Notes under the pieces: model-generated
What the model was told of the DNA's origin: nothing
The model's database searches: none
The model's input: the letters and a program-made list of their open reading frames with translations, nothing else
Part shown: one piece after another, positions 1 to 6,478 of the stretch
How the letters are laid out: each line of letters opens with the position of its first letter
How positions within the stretch are numbered: the first letter of the stretch is position 1
Translations under genes and position numbers: made by a program
NCBI GenBank assembly: GCA_018714965.1
Contig: DVML01000032.1
Span: 1 to 49,259, forward strand
Reading direction: 5' to 3'
DNA: 49,259 bases
Source: Fimihabitans intestinipullorum
GTDB lineage: Bacteria; Bacillota_I; Bacilli_A; RF39; UBA660

Positions 1-2
1 TA

Positions 3-77
3 GAGGAATGGATGAATAATTACCCAAGAGCGATGTTCGGATATAAGAGTTCAAATATGATATTATGTAATATATAA
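3..77 (+). pseudogene. 3' end of an upstream gene, possibly a transposase
   Basis: An open frame enters from the left edge and ends at TAA 75-77, giving about 24 residues with the run NNYPRAMFGYKSSNM. An Asn-x-Pro-Arg-x-x-x-x-(Tyr/Phe)-Lys pattern resembles the extreme C-terminus of rve-type (IS30-like) transposases and integrases. The fragment is too short to be sure, and whether the gene is intact outside the window cannot be seen. No inverted-repeat end was identified. Confidence 0.3.
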
Positions 78-130
78 CAGCACTTATCTAGGTACTATGT
101 GTGCGGACACTTATTATTTCAATTTATAAA

Positions 131-152
131 AGTAGGTATCGCCTATTTTTTT
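131..152 (+). terminator. Weak intrinsic terminator
   Basis: A short stem (AGTAGG / CCTATT, with one G-T pair) with loop TATCG runs into seven T. It would end transcription arriving from the left edge. Confidence 0.4.
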
Positions 153-154
153 CA

Positions 155-183
155 TTGAAAAAGAATATGATCAGTGTTAGAAT
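155..183 (+). promoter_or_regulatory. SigA-type promoter
   Basis: TTGAAA (155-160), 17-base spacer, TAGAAT (178-183). It lies just ahead of the ribosome binding site GGAGAG (190-195) of the gene starting at 204. Confidence 0.6.
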
Positions 184-203
184 GAAATTGGAGAGTAAAG
201 AAA

Positions 204-974
204 GTGAAAAGAATTAAGCCTGTTGGAGTGGTGATAGGTATTGGTTTAGTCATCGCTCTCATATTTGGAGGAATTTATGTGTCTAGTAATTGGCCTTTTC
301 GATTTCGATCAGAGTTAGATCATTTTTTTGGAAAGGGAAATTGGAAAGTAATTTCTGAAGAGAAAAAAGAAAGTATTATGTATGATGTGATGGTATCTTC
401 GCGAAATGATGTTGCATCCCAATCTACGATACCTGGAAAATTTCACGAGTGGAATATTTCTTTTTCAAATGCGGATGGAAAACAAGAAGTTTGTCAACTA
501 AGTGATCATACGATGAGAATTAACCACGATAAATATATCATTTTTAGTAAAAATCGTTATTCTGCAAAACATGCGTTGGTTCAAGAATTGATGGAAATAT
601 CATTTATAGTAGCAGGGAATGAGATACGGCAAGATGTGGTTGAGAAAATTCTTCCTAAAAATGAAGCTGATTGTCTAAGTGTTGCGCTTACTTATCGTGG
701 TGAGAATCCAGAGCCAGGTTTTTATGATAAATTGTGGAAAGAACCTTGGTTCACAGTAGATCAAGTAAGTGTTAAAGATTATTTAGAAAGTGATTTATAC
801 GAATTTTATATTGATATTTTTGCATACGATTACAGAGTAGAAAAATTGACACAAAAGGAGAAAGAACATATGATGGATAGTTTTGATGAATTAGAAGAAG
901 CTATTCGCAAAACGTATGGCGAAAAAGTTAAGTACGAAATTTACTTTGATCACGAGCATTCTAAAGAACAATAA
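204..974 (+). CDS. Membrane-anchored protein of unknown function
   Basis: The family is not recognised. The GTG start at 204 is chosen because GGAGAG lies 8 bases upstream. The 256-residue product has one N-terminal hydrophobic helix (about residues 7-27) after a Lys/Arg-rich start, which suggests an anchor with the remainder outside the cell. The exported part is charged and rich in aromatic residues, and its acidic C-terminal third looks helical. No catalytic motif or cell-wall sorting signal is visible. The next gene, a pentapeptide-repeat protein, starts 18 bases downstream behind its own Shine-Dalgarno, so the two are probably co-transcribed from the promoter at 155-183. Confidence 0.7.
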   Translation: MKRIKPVGVVIGIGLVIALIFGGIYVSSNWPFRFRSELDHFFGKGNWKVISEEKKESIMYDVMVSSRNDVASQSTIPGKFHEWNISFSNADGKQEVCQLSDHTMRINHDKYIIFSKNRYSAKHALVQELMEISFIVAGNEIRQDVVEKILPKNEADCLSVALTYRGENPEPGFYDKLWKEPWFTVDQVSVKDYLESDLYEFYIDIFAYDYRVEKLTQKEKEHMMDSFDELEEAIRKTYGEKVKYEIYFDHEHSKEQ

Positions 975-992
975 TGATTGTGGAGGGATTAT

Positions 993-1637
993 ATGTTAGA
1001 TAAAAAACGAAAGATAAAAGATCCCAAATTAACGCATTTAGAAGAAAAATCGTTTGTAGATTCTTGTAAAAAGAATGAGTTAGAATATGGAATTTTTAAA
1101 GATACTTTGATTGAGTCACCTTTGAAAGTTCAGGAGGTCACAATTGATAGCTGTGTGTTTCAAAATATAAACTTTACGAATGTTTTATTAGAAGATGTCG
1201 ATATGGTTGATGTTATATTTGAAAATTGTGATCTTTCAAATCAACATTTTGATAAAAAGTTGTTGAGCCGGGTAATCTTTAAGAATTGTCGATTGACTGG
1301 GACCACGTTTTGTGATGCATCGCTGAGAGATATTCAATTGATTAAATGTAATTGTAGGTATCTTAATTTAGCTGGAGCAAAAGTGAATCAAATGTCAATT
1401 TACGAATGTGGGTTTGAAGAAAGTACATTTTTAGAAACGACATTAAAAGAGATCGAGTTAGAAAGTGTTCGGTTTGAAAAGGCTGAATTTATTCATACAC
1501 CTTTAACAGATATTGATTTTTCTACATGTGATATATATGGAACTCAATTCGATCTATTTTCTTTAAAGGGAATGATAATAAATTCCTTTCAATCGCAATA
1601 TATTGTCGGAGCATTAGGTGTCAAATTAAAAGATTAA
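993..1637 (+). CDS. Pentapeptide-repeat protein
   Basis: A 214-residue product made largely of degenerate A(D/N)LxF-type five-residue repeats, roughly residues 40-190, with phrases such as FTNVLLEDVDM, FENCDLSN, FKNCRLTG and LNLAGAKVNQ. Such repeats fold into a right-handed square beta-helix. Family members include DNA mimics that protect gyrase (Qnr, MfpA) and many proteins of unknown role. The C-terminal segment (LKGMIINSFQ...LGVKLKD) matches the usual capping end of the family. ATG 993 is preferred to an in-frame TTG at 978 because GGAGGG (982-987) sits correctly before it. No signal peptide or membrane helix is visible, so it is probably cytoplasmic. A gyrase-protection role cannot be inferred from sequence alone. 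Confidence 0.75.
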   Translation: MLDKKRKIKDPKLTHLEEKSFVDSCKKNELEYGIFKDTLIESPLKVQEVTIDSCVFQNINFTNVLLEDVDMVDVIFENCDLSNQHFDKKLLSRVIFKNCRLTGTTFCDASLRDIQLIKCNCRYLNLAGAKVNQMSIYECGFEESTFLETTLKEIELESVRFEKAEFIHTPLTDIDFSTCDIYGTQFDLFSLKGMIINSFQSQYIVGALGVKLKD

Positions 1638-1693
1638 ATTGTCAATTAGATTGTCAAATTGTAATGCTATTAGTGTAAAGTGGTTATGGTTCG

Positions 1694-1722
1694 TTGACTT
1701 TGTTATAGGATGTCAGTAATAT
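1694..1722 (+). promoter_or_regulatory. SigA-type promoter
   Basis: TTGACT (1694-1699), 17-base spacer, TAATAT (1717-1722), followed by AGGGGG (1732-1737) before the ATG at 1747. Confidence 0.7.
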
Positions 1723-1746
1723 TAAAAGTATAAGGGGGTAGATCGC

Positions 1747-3135
1747 ATGTTATGTGAAAAATGTGGAACAGTCATTCCAACAGGTTCAGAGACTTGTCCA
1801 AATTGTGGCACGCCTGCGCCTAAAATGATAGATCAAACTCCCATTCCTGATTTTTCGGAGATGTCATCTCCTGTTTCAGAAGTAGTACCTCAGGAAGAAG
1901 TAATAAATGGTTCAGAGAGTCCTGAAGCTTTAAATTATTCTCAAGTAGGTAGTGTAGAAACATCTCCTGCGATACAACCGACTGATATAATTCAGGAAGT
2001 TGTGCCAGTAGAAGAATTTGTTCCAAATGAAGCGAATACTGTAGAGGAGATACAACCTGTTCCTGAAGTAGCTTCAGAATCTTCTTTAGAAGAAGTAGTT
2101 CCTGGGGTAAGTGGAACAATGGTGCAAGATGTTGTTCCTCCAACGGTGCAGTCCAATGATATGGTTCAAGAAGTTACCCCAGTAGAAGAATTTGTTCCAA
2201 ATGAAGTGAATACTGTAGAGGAGATACAACCTGTTCCTGAAGCAACTTCAGAATCTTCTTCAGAAGAAGTAGTACCGGAAGTAAATGAACCAACGATGCA
2301 AGGAGGGATTCCTCTTGCAACAGGTGCAGTCGTAGAGCCTGCTCCAGTTATGGAACACCCCGTTGACGAGTTAGAGGTCAATGTGGCATTACAAGAAAAT
2401 AATACAACATGGACAGACGAAGAAGAACCAGAAGAGAAAAAAGTGGTTCATATGCCAACAGAACCACAACCAGTTGTAAAAGCACAAGAGCCATCCACTC
2501 CGATGGAAAAGCCTGATTTATTAAGGGGAATGAATGAACCGACACCGCAAGAGTATGCAGAGTTAGAAAAGAAACGTATCGCACGGGAAAAGACGAATCG
2601 TACGGTACAGATGATCAATAAGATTGCTTTACTACTGGTCGGAATTGTGATTGTTGGGGTTGTAGGTTTTTTTGGGTATCAATACTTTTTGGTACCAAAA
2701 GAAACGACACAACCTTATTCCTATGATGCATATACTTTTCAGATCGATCAAAATTATAAAGTGACGGAGCAAGAGACTGGATTTGTAATCGAAGCAAAGG
2801 ATCAAAGTGCGAGTATGAGTGTTCAGGTGTTACCGGATTCTTATATAGCGTTTGAAAATGGTTATCTATCTAACCAAGAGGCATTTATCAATCAGATGAA
2901 GTTGCAATATGGTGTGGATGCGGTAAAACGAGTAGAGCAGAAAAATATAGAAGGACAGTCATTTATTACGATCACACGTACGACAGAGACGGATAGTTCA
3001 TACATTATATATACAACGACACCAGATGATAAAATTATACTAGCAACATATGCACCACAAGATCAAATTTTAAATCAATCACAGGCAGATCAGATGTCTA
3101 GAAATTTATTATATATTACGCAGAATGAAAAATAG
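1747..3135 (+). CDS. Zinc-ribbon membrane protein with long Pro/Glu-rich linker
   Basis: A 462-residue protein in four parts. Residues 1-22 form a zinc ribbon with two CxxC pairs (Cys3, 6, 17, 20). Residues about 25-285 are a low-complexity acidic, Pro/Val/Glu-rich linker containing two copies of a 58-residue block. A single membrane helix lies near 293-311. A globular C-terminal domain of about 150 residues follows, presumably outside the cell. The topology (ribbon and linker inside, sensor-like domain outside) is inferred from the positive residues before the helix. The neighbouring gene at 3218 has the same architecture without the long linker. The function is unknown. The gene has its own SigA promoter and an intrinsic terminator. 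Confidence 0.8.
   Translation: MLCEKCGTVIPTGSETCPNCGTPAPKMIDQTPIPDFSEMSSPVSEVVPQEEVINGSESPEALNYSQVGSVETSPAIQPTDIIQEVVPVEEFVPNEANTVEEIQPVPEVASESSLEEVVPGVSGTMVQDVVPPTVQSNDMVQEVTPVEEFVPNEVNTVEEIQPVPEATSESSSEEVVPEVNEPTMQGGIPLATGAVVEPAPVMEHPVDELEVNVALQENNTTWTDEEEPEEKKVVHMPTEPQPVVKAQEPSTPMEKPDLLRGMNEPTPQEYAELEKKRIAREKTNRTVQMINKIALLLVGIVIVGVVGFFGYQYFLVPKETTQPYSYDAYTFQIDQNYKVTEQETGFVIEAKDQSASMSVQVLPDSYIAFENGYLSNQEAFINQMKLQYGVDAVKRVEQKNIEGQSFITITRTTETDSSYIIYTTTPDDKIILATYAPQDQILNQSQADQMSRNLLYITQNEK
2005..2274 (+). repeat. Two direct repeats inside the linker coding region
   Basis: Bases 2005-2100 and 2179-2274 are nearly identical 96-base blocks, 174 bases (58 codons) apart and in frame. Both encode PVEEFVPNE(A/V)NTVEEIQPVPE followed by a Ser/Glu-rich tail. 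They indicate a recent in-frame duplication. Confidence 0.85.
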
Positions 3136-3158
3136 AGCAAGCTCTATTTTTCTTTTTT
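3128..3158 (+). terminator. Intrinsic terminator
   Basis: The stem AATAGAGC / GCTCTATT is followed by a T-rich run. The TAG stop of the upstream gene lies in the left arm. Confidence 0.75.
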
Positions 3159-3164
3159 TATTAG

Positions 3165-3194
3165 TTGACATAGAATGTATAAAATTAGTATGAT
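3165..3194 (+). promoter_or_regulatory. SigA-type promoter
   Basis: TTGACA (3165-3170), 18-base spacer, TATGAT (3189-3194), then GAGGAGAGG before ATG 3218. Confidence 0.7.
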
Positions 3195-3217
3195 ATAGTT
3201 AGTGAGGAGAGGTTAGG

Positions 3218-3883
3218 ATGAAGTGTAAGAAATGTGGTCATGACATCCAAGAAGGTGCAACGTTTTGTATTCAGTGTGGAGAGAAGATAATGGAGGTGGA
3301 AACAGAGAAACAATCAGTTGTTGATATGCAACAACCAAAGGAAAGAAATACGACAGTATGGCAGAAATATGATGTATTTATCGTACTTGCTATTGTACTT
3401 GTCGTGTCAGCTATTTTGCTATTTCCTTTATTAAAGAATTTTAATAAAGGATTTATTTATACGTTAGACGGTTATGGAATTCCAATCGCAAATGGATATA
3501 CTTACAATGATAGTGAGGAAGGCAGTTTAGCAATTTTAAACGATACAGAAGATGCCGCTCTTTACATACAAGTGCTATCTGGAAGTACGTTTAGTACATT
3601 TTATCAAACGATGAGGCAAGATTCAGATTTGGTATTGTCCCTTGTATCTGAAATGTATTCAGATTATGAAGTTACTGATATCGCATACCCAGAAATAGCA
3701 AATGTACAAACGTTAAGATTATGTATACGTACTGTAGATGGACAACAAGGATATATTACTTATTATCCTGCTGATGATGATCAATTAATTATGGCAGTCT
3801 ATGTCCAGGAAGATGGAACTTTAAATGATCAGAAATTCGAACATATGATGGAGACTGTAATCGATGTAGATAAAAGCAAGTAA
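3218..3883 (+). CDS. Short zinc-ribbon membrane protein
   Basis: A 221-residue relative in architecture of the preceding protein. It has an N-terminal zinc ribbon with identical spacing (Cys3, 6, 17, 20), a short charged linker, one membrane helix (about 51-70) and a C-terminal domain of about 150 residues. Both C-terminal domains carry a similar order of elements: an aromatic start, a central QVL(P/S)-type strand, and a YITYYP or YIIYTTTP-like strand near the end. They are probably divergent paralogues that arose by tandem duplication. Zinc-ribbon-TM proteins in Firmicutes are often annotated only as such; the role is unknown. The gene is transcribed alone from its own promoter and ends in a terminator overlapping its 3' end. 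Confidence 0.78.
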   Translation: MKCKKCGHDIQEGATFCIQCGEKIMEVETEKQSVVDMQQPKERNTTVWQKYDVFIVLAIVLVVSAILLFPLLKNFNKGFIYTLDGYGIPIANGYTYNDSEEGSLAILNDTEDAALYIQVLSGSTFSTFYQTMRQDSDLVLSLVSEMYSDYEVTDIAYPEIANVQTLRLCIRTVDGQQGYITYYPADDDQLIMAVYVQEDGTLNDQKFEHMMETVIDVDKSK

Positions 3884-3894
3884 TTGCTTTTTTT
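3872..3894 (+). terminator. Intrinsic terminator
   Basis: The stem AAAGCAA / TTGCTTT with loop GTAA is followed by T's. It covers the last codons and stop of the gene at 3218. Confidence 0.7.
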
Positions 3895-3895
3895 C

Positions 3896-3925
3896 TTGGA
3901 ATTGAGATTCAAGTGATGATATAAT
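3896..3925 (+). promoter_or_regulatory. SigA-type promoter of the two-component genes
   Basis: TTGGAA (3896-3901), 18-base spacer, consensus TATAAT (3920-3925), 16 bases before the start of the response-regulator gene. Confidence 0.55.
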
Positions 3926-3941
3926 AACCACAGGTGATAGT

Positions 3942-4604
3942 ATGAAAAGAATTCTGATTGTAGAAGATGATGTAAAATTGCGAGAAGAGTTAAAAGTATT
4001 ATTAGATCATCATGGCTATGAAGCAACGATTCAAACGGATATGGAACATATCTTGGAATCGATTGTAAACGGAGCTTACGATCTTGTTTTACTCGATATC
4101 AACTTACCTCATACGAGTGGTGTAACACTTTTAAAAGACTTACGGAAGACTTCTGATGTCCCTGTTATTATGGTTACAAGTCAGAATACGGAAGTGGATG
4201 AAGTCGTAAGTATGAGTTATGGCGCAGATGATTATATTACAAAACCATATCATCCTACGTTGTTACTTTTACATATTGAAGCATTACTTAAGCGAATCGA
4301 TCATGTGAGTAGTGTCTTTTCTTATCAGAATATCCAAGTGATTCCAGAAAAAGGAGTTATTAAGACCTCATCGTTAGAACTTCCTTTATCTAAAAATGAA
4401 ATGCAAATATTCTGTTATCTTTTGAAACACCAAGGTAAAATTGTAAGTCGAGAAGATATCATGAATTATCTATGGGATACTGATCTTTTTATCGATGACA
4501 ACACACTTACTGTAAATATTAGTAGATTGCGAAACAGACTTCGTGAAGTGGGGCTTGAAGACGTGATTGAGACGAGAAAAGGGCAGGGATATTTATTAAA
4601 ATGA
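3942..4604 (+). CDS. bceR: OmpR-family response regulator, BceR type
   Basis: A 220-residue regulator. The receiver domain (about 1-115) has the acidic pair Asp9-Asp10, phospho-acceptor Asp52 in LVLLDINLP and the conserved Lys in YITKPYHP. The C-terminal winged helix (about 125-218) ends in the typical RLRNRLREVG...RKGQGYLLK. Family knowledge: BceR-like regulators are phosphorylated by BceS-type kinases when a BceAB-type transporter senses a peptide antibiotic, and they activate the transporter operon. The kinase gene overlaps by 4 bases (ATGA) and the transporter follows, giving a textbook Bce module. A likely binding site is at 5628-5641. Confidence 0.9.
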   Translation: MKRILIVEDDVKLREELKVLLDHHGYEATIQTDMEHILESIVNGAYDLVLLDINLPHTSGVTLLKDLRKTSDVPVIMVTSQNTEVDEVVSMSYGADDYITKPYHPTLLLLHIEALLKRIDHVSSVFSYQNIQVIPEKGVIKTSSLELPLSKNEMQIFCYLLKHQGKIVSREDIMNYLWDTDLFIDDNTLTVNISRLRNRLREVGLEDVIETRKGQGYLLK

Positions 4605-5620
4605 ATTTAAAAGATTATTTGAAAGACCATAGCATTTCTATATTGATATATTTGATATTTAACTTGATGATTATCTTTTTTCTCATTGTATTAAAGATAA
4701 ATACTGCTTTTCTTATGATGATTATTTTTTTCATTATCACGATGGGGATTCTCTTGCTTTTATATGGATATCAAAGAAAAAAGATGTTTTATCAAACTTA
4801 TCTTCAACGATTAAGCGATCTCGATCAAAAATATTTGATTACGGAATTACTTCCGACAGCAAATTTTTTAGAAGGAAAAATATTAACGGAAAGCCTGTAT
4901 GAGATTGATAAATCGATGATGGAAAGAATTCGATTATTTGAATCACAATTAAATGACTTTAAGGATTATATTGAATTGTGGATTCACGAAGTAAAGTTAC
5001 CAATTTCTAGTCTTCGTTTAATGCTTCATAATTATCCGACAAATGAAAATTCGAAATTGTTAGAGCAAATAAGACGTATGGAAATGGATGTAGAACAAGT
5101 ACTTTACTACGTGAGAAGTGAGAATGCACAACAGGATTACTTTATGAAAGAGGTATCTTTAAAAAAGATTGTATCTTCTGTCGTGAAGAAGAATAAGGAA
5201 GATTTTATCGCTCATCATGTAAAGGTAGAGTTAGAAGATTTGGATGTACCTGTTATGACGGATGCTAAATGGTTAGAATTTATGATCAACCAGATTATCA
5301 GTAATAGTTTAAAATACCGTCGTGATCCTGCGGTAATTCAAATTATCGGAGTTCAAAAGGCAAACACAGTATCTCTTGTCATTAAAGATAATGGGATTGG
5401 AATTCCACCTCAAGATATCGATCGGGTATTTGAAAAGTCTTTTACGGGACAGAATGGAAGAGAAAAATCGACGTCTACCGGAATGGGATTATACATCGTT
5501 AAAAATATGTGCCATTCATTAGGACATCAAATTCAAATTGAATCTGAGTATGGAAATTCTACGACAGTTACGATTACATTTGGAAAACATTCGTTTTATG
5601 ACGAAGTGATATCTTCATAG
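4601..5620 (+). CDS. bceS: Intramembrane-sensing histidine kinase, BceS type
   Basis: A 339-residue kinase with two closely spaced N-terminal membrane helices (about 13-33 and 37-57) and almost no extracellular loop, the signature of intramembrane-sensing kinases that rely on the partner transporter for stimulus detection. The dimerisation/phosphorylation helix carries His129 in ELWIHEVKLPIS. The ATPase domain has the N box (NQIISNSLKYR), G1 box DNGIGIP and GMGLYIVK. Translation is coupled to the regulator through a 4-base overlap. A hairpin carrying the presumed BceR site follows the stop at once. Confidence 0.9.
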   Translation: MNLKDYLKDHSISILIYLIFNLMIIFFLIVLKINTAFLMMIIFFIITMGILLLLYGYQRKKMFYQTYLQRLSDLDQKYLITELLPTANFLEGKILTESLYEIDKSMMERIRLFESQLNDFKDYIELWIHEVKLPISSLRLMLHNYPTNENSKLLEQIRRMEMDVEQVLYYVRSENAQQDYFMKEVSLKKIVSSVVKKNKEDFIAHHVKVELEDLDVPVMTDAKWLEFMINQIISNSLKYRRDPAVIQIIGVQKANTVSLVIKDNGIGIPPQDIDRVFEKSFTGQNGREKSTSTGMGLYIVKNMCHSLGHQIQIESEYGNSTTVTITFGKHSFYDEVISS

Positions 5621-5649
5621 CAAAGCCTTACAAATTTGTAAGGTTTTGT
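5621..5649 (+). terminator. Intrinsic terminator overlapping a BceR-like palindrome
   Basis: A stem of about 14 pairs (CAAAGCCTTACAAA / TTTGTAAGGTTTTG), tetraloop-free at its centre, followed by a short T-rich tail. It begins right after the kinase stop codon. The tail is poorer than in other terminators here, so termination may be partial. Confidence 0.55.
5628..5641. promoter_or_regulatory. Candidate BceR operator
   Basis: TTACAAATTTGTAA is a perfect palindrome matching the recalled BceR-family consensus TNACA-N4-TGTAA. Its centre is about 50 bases upstream of a -10-like TATGAT (5685-5690) that lacks a good -35, as expected for an activator-dependent promoter. Binding is inferred. Confidence 0.65.
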
Positions 5650-5710
5650 TAGTTCTATCGATGGAATCTTAATACAAAGTAGTATATGATGGTTGTGAAA
5701 GGAGCAAAAT

Positions 5711-6478
5711 ATGGCAAATGTTTTAAAAATTGATCAAATTGAAAAATATTATGGAAATAAAAGTAATCTGACAAAGGCGATCGATGGAATTTCATTCGAA
5801 GTTGGAAAAGGTGAATTCGTCGCTATTATGGGTGCAAGTGGAAGTGGAAAAACAACATTATTAAATTGTATTTCTACAATCGATAAAGTGACGAGTGGAC
5901 ATATCTATGTGGATGGAGAAGATGTTACAAAATTGAAGGGAAATCAATTAAACCGTTTTCGTAGGGAAGAGCTCGGATTTATCTTTCAAGATTTTAATTT
6001 GCTTGATACATTAACTGCTTATGAGAATATTGCTCTAGCACTTTCGATTCAAAATGTAAAACCAAACGAGATCGAAATGCGAATCGAAGAAATATCTCGG
6101 AGACTCAATATTAAAGATGTACTAAAGAAGTATCCTTATCAGATGTCAGGAGGACAAAAACAGCGTGTCGCATCGGCGCGAGCAATTATTACAAATCCAA
6201 AGTTGGTTTTGGCGGACGAACCTACTGGTGCGTTAGATTCAAAGTCTGCGAAAATGTTACTCGAGAGTTTTGAATATTTAAATGAATCATTAAAGGCAAC
6301 GATATTGATGGTAACTCACGATGCTTTTACAGCTAGTTACGCAAGTCGTGTGATCTTTATCAAAGATGGAAAGCTATTTCATGAACTTAGAAAAGGGAAT
6401 CAATCTCGAAAAGAATTTTTCGATCAAATTATCGATGTCGTAACAATGCTCGGAGGAGATATGAGCGATGTTATTTAA
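5711..6478 (+). CDS. bceA: ABC transporter ATPase, BceA type
   Basis: A 255-residue ATPase with Walker A GASGSGKTT (about 41-49), Q-loop FIFQDFNLLD, signature MSGGQKQRV, Walker B LVLADEPTGALD and the switch His in MVTHD. It belongs to the MacB/LolD/BceA group that pairs with FtsX-fold permeases. With the next gene it should form the detoxification and sensing transporter for cell-wall-active peptides (bacitracin-like or lantibiotic), freeing lipid II-cycle targets. AAAGGAG precedes the ATG. Its 3' end overlaps the permease start by 11 bases, implying coupled translation. The natural substrate cannot be read from sequence. Confidence 0.92.
   Translation: MANVLKIDQIEKYYGNKSNLTKAIDGISFEVGKGEFVAIMGASGSGKTTLLNCISTIDKVTSGHIYVDGEDVTKLKGNQLNRFRREELGFIFQDFNLLDTLTAYENIALALSIQNVKPNEIEMRIEEISRRLNIKDVLKKYPYQMSGGQKQRVASARAIITNPKLVLADEPTGALDSKSAKMLLESFEYLNESLKATILMVTHDAFTASYASRVIFIKDGKLFHELRKGNQSRKEFFDQIIDVVTMLGGDMSDVI

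Noticed and set aside
1820..2143. Leu-rich open frame antisense to the zinc-ribbon linker
   Set aside because: It arises from the repetitive GAA/GAG-rich codons of the linker on the other strand.
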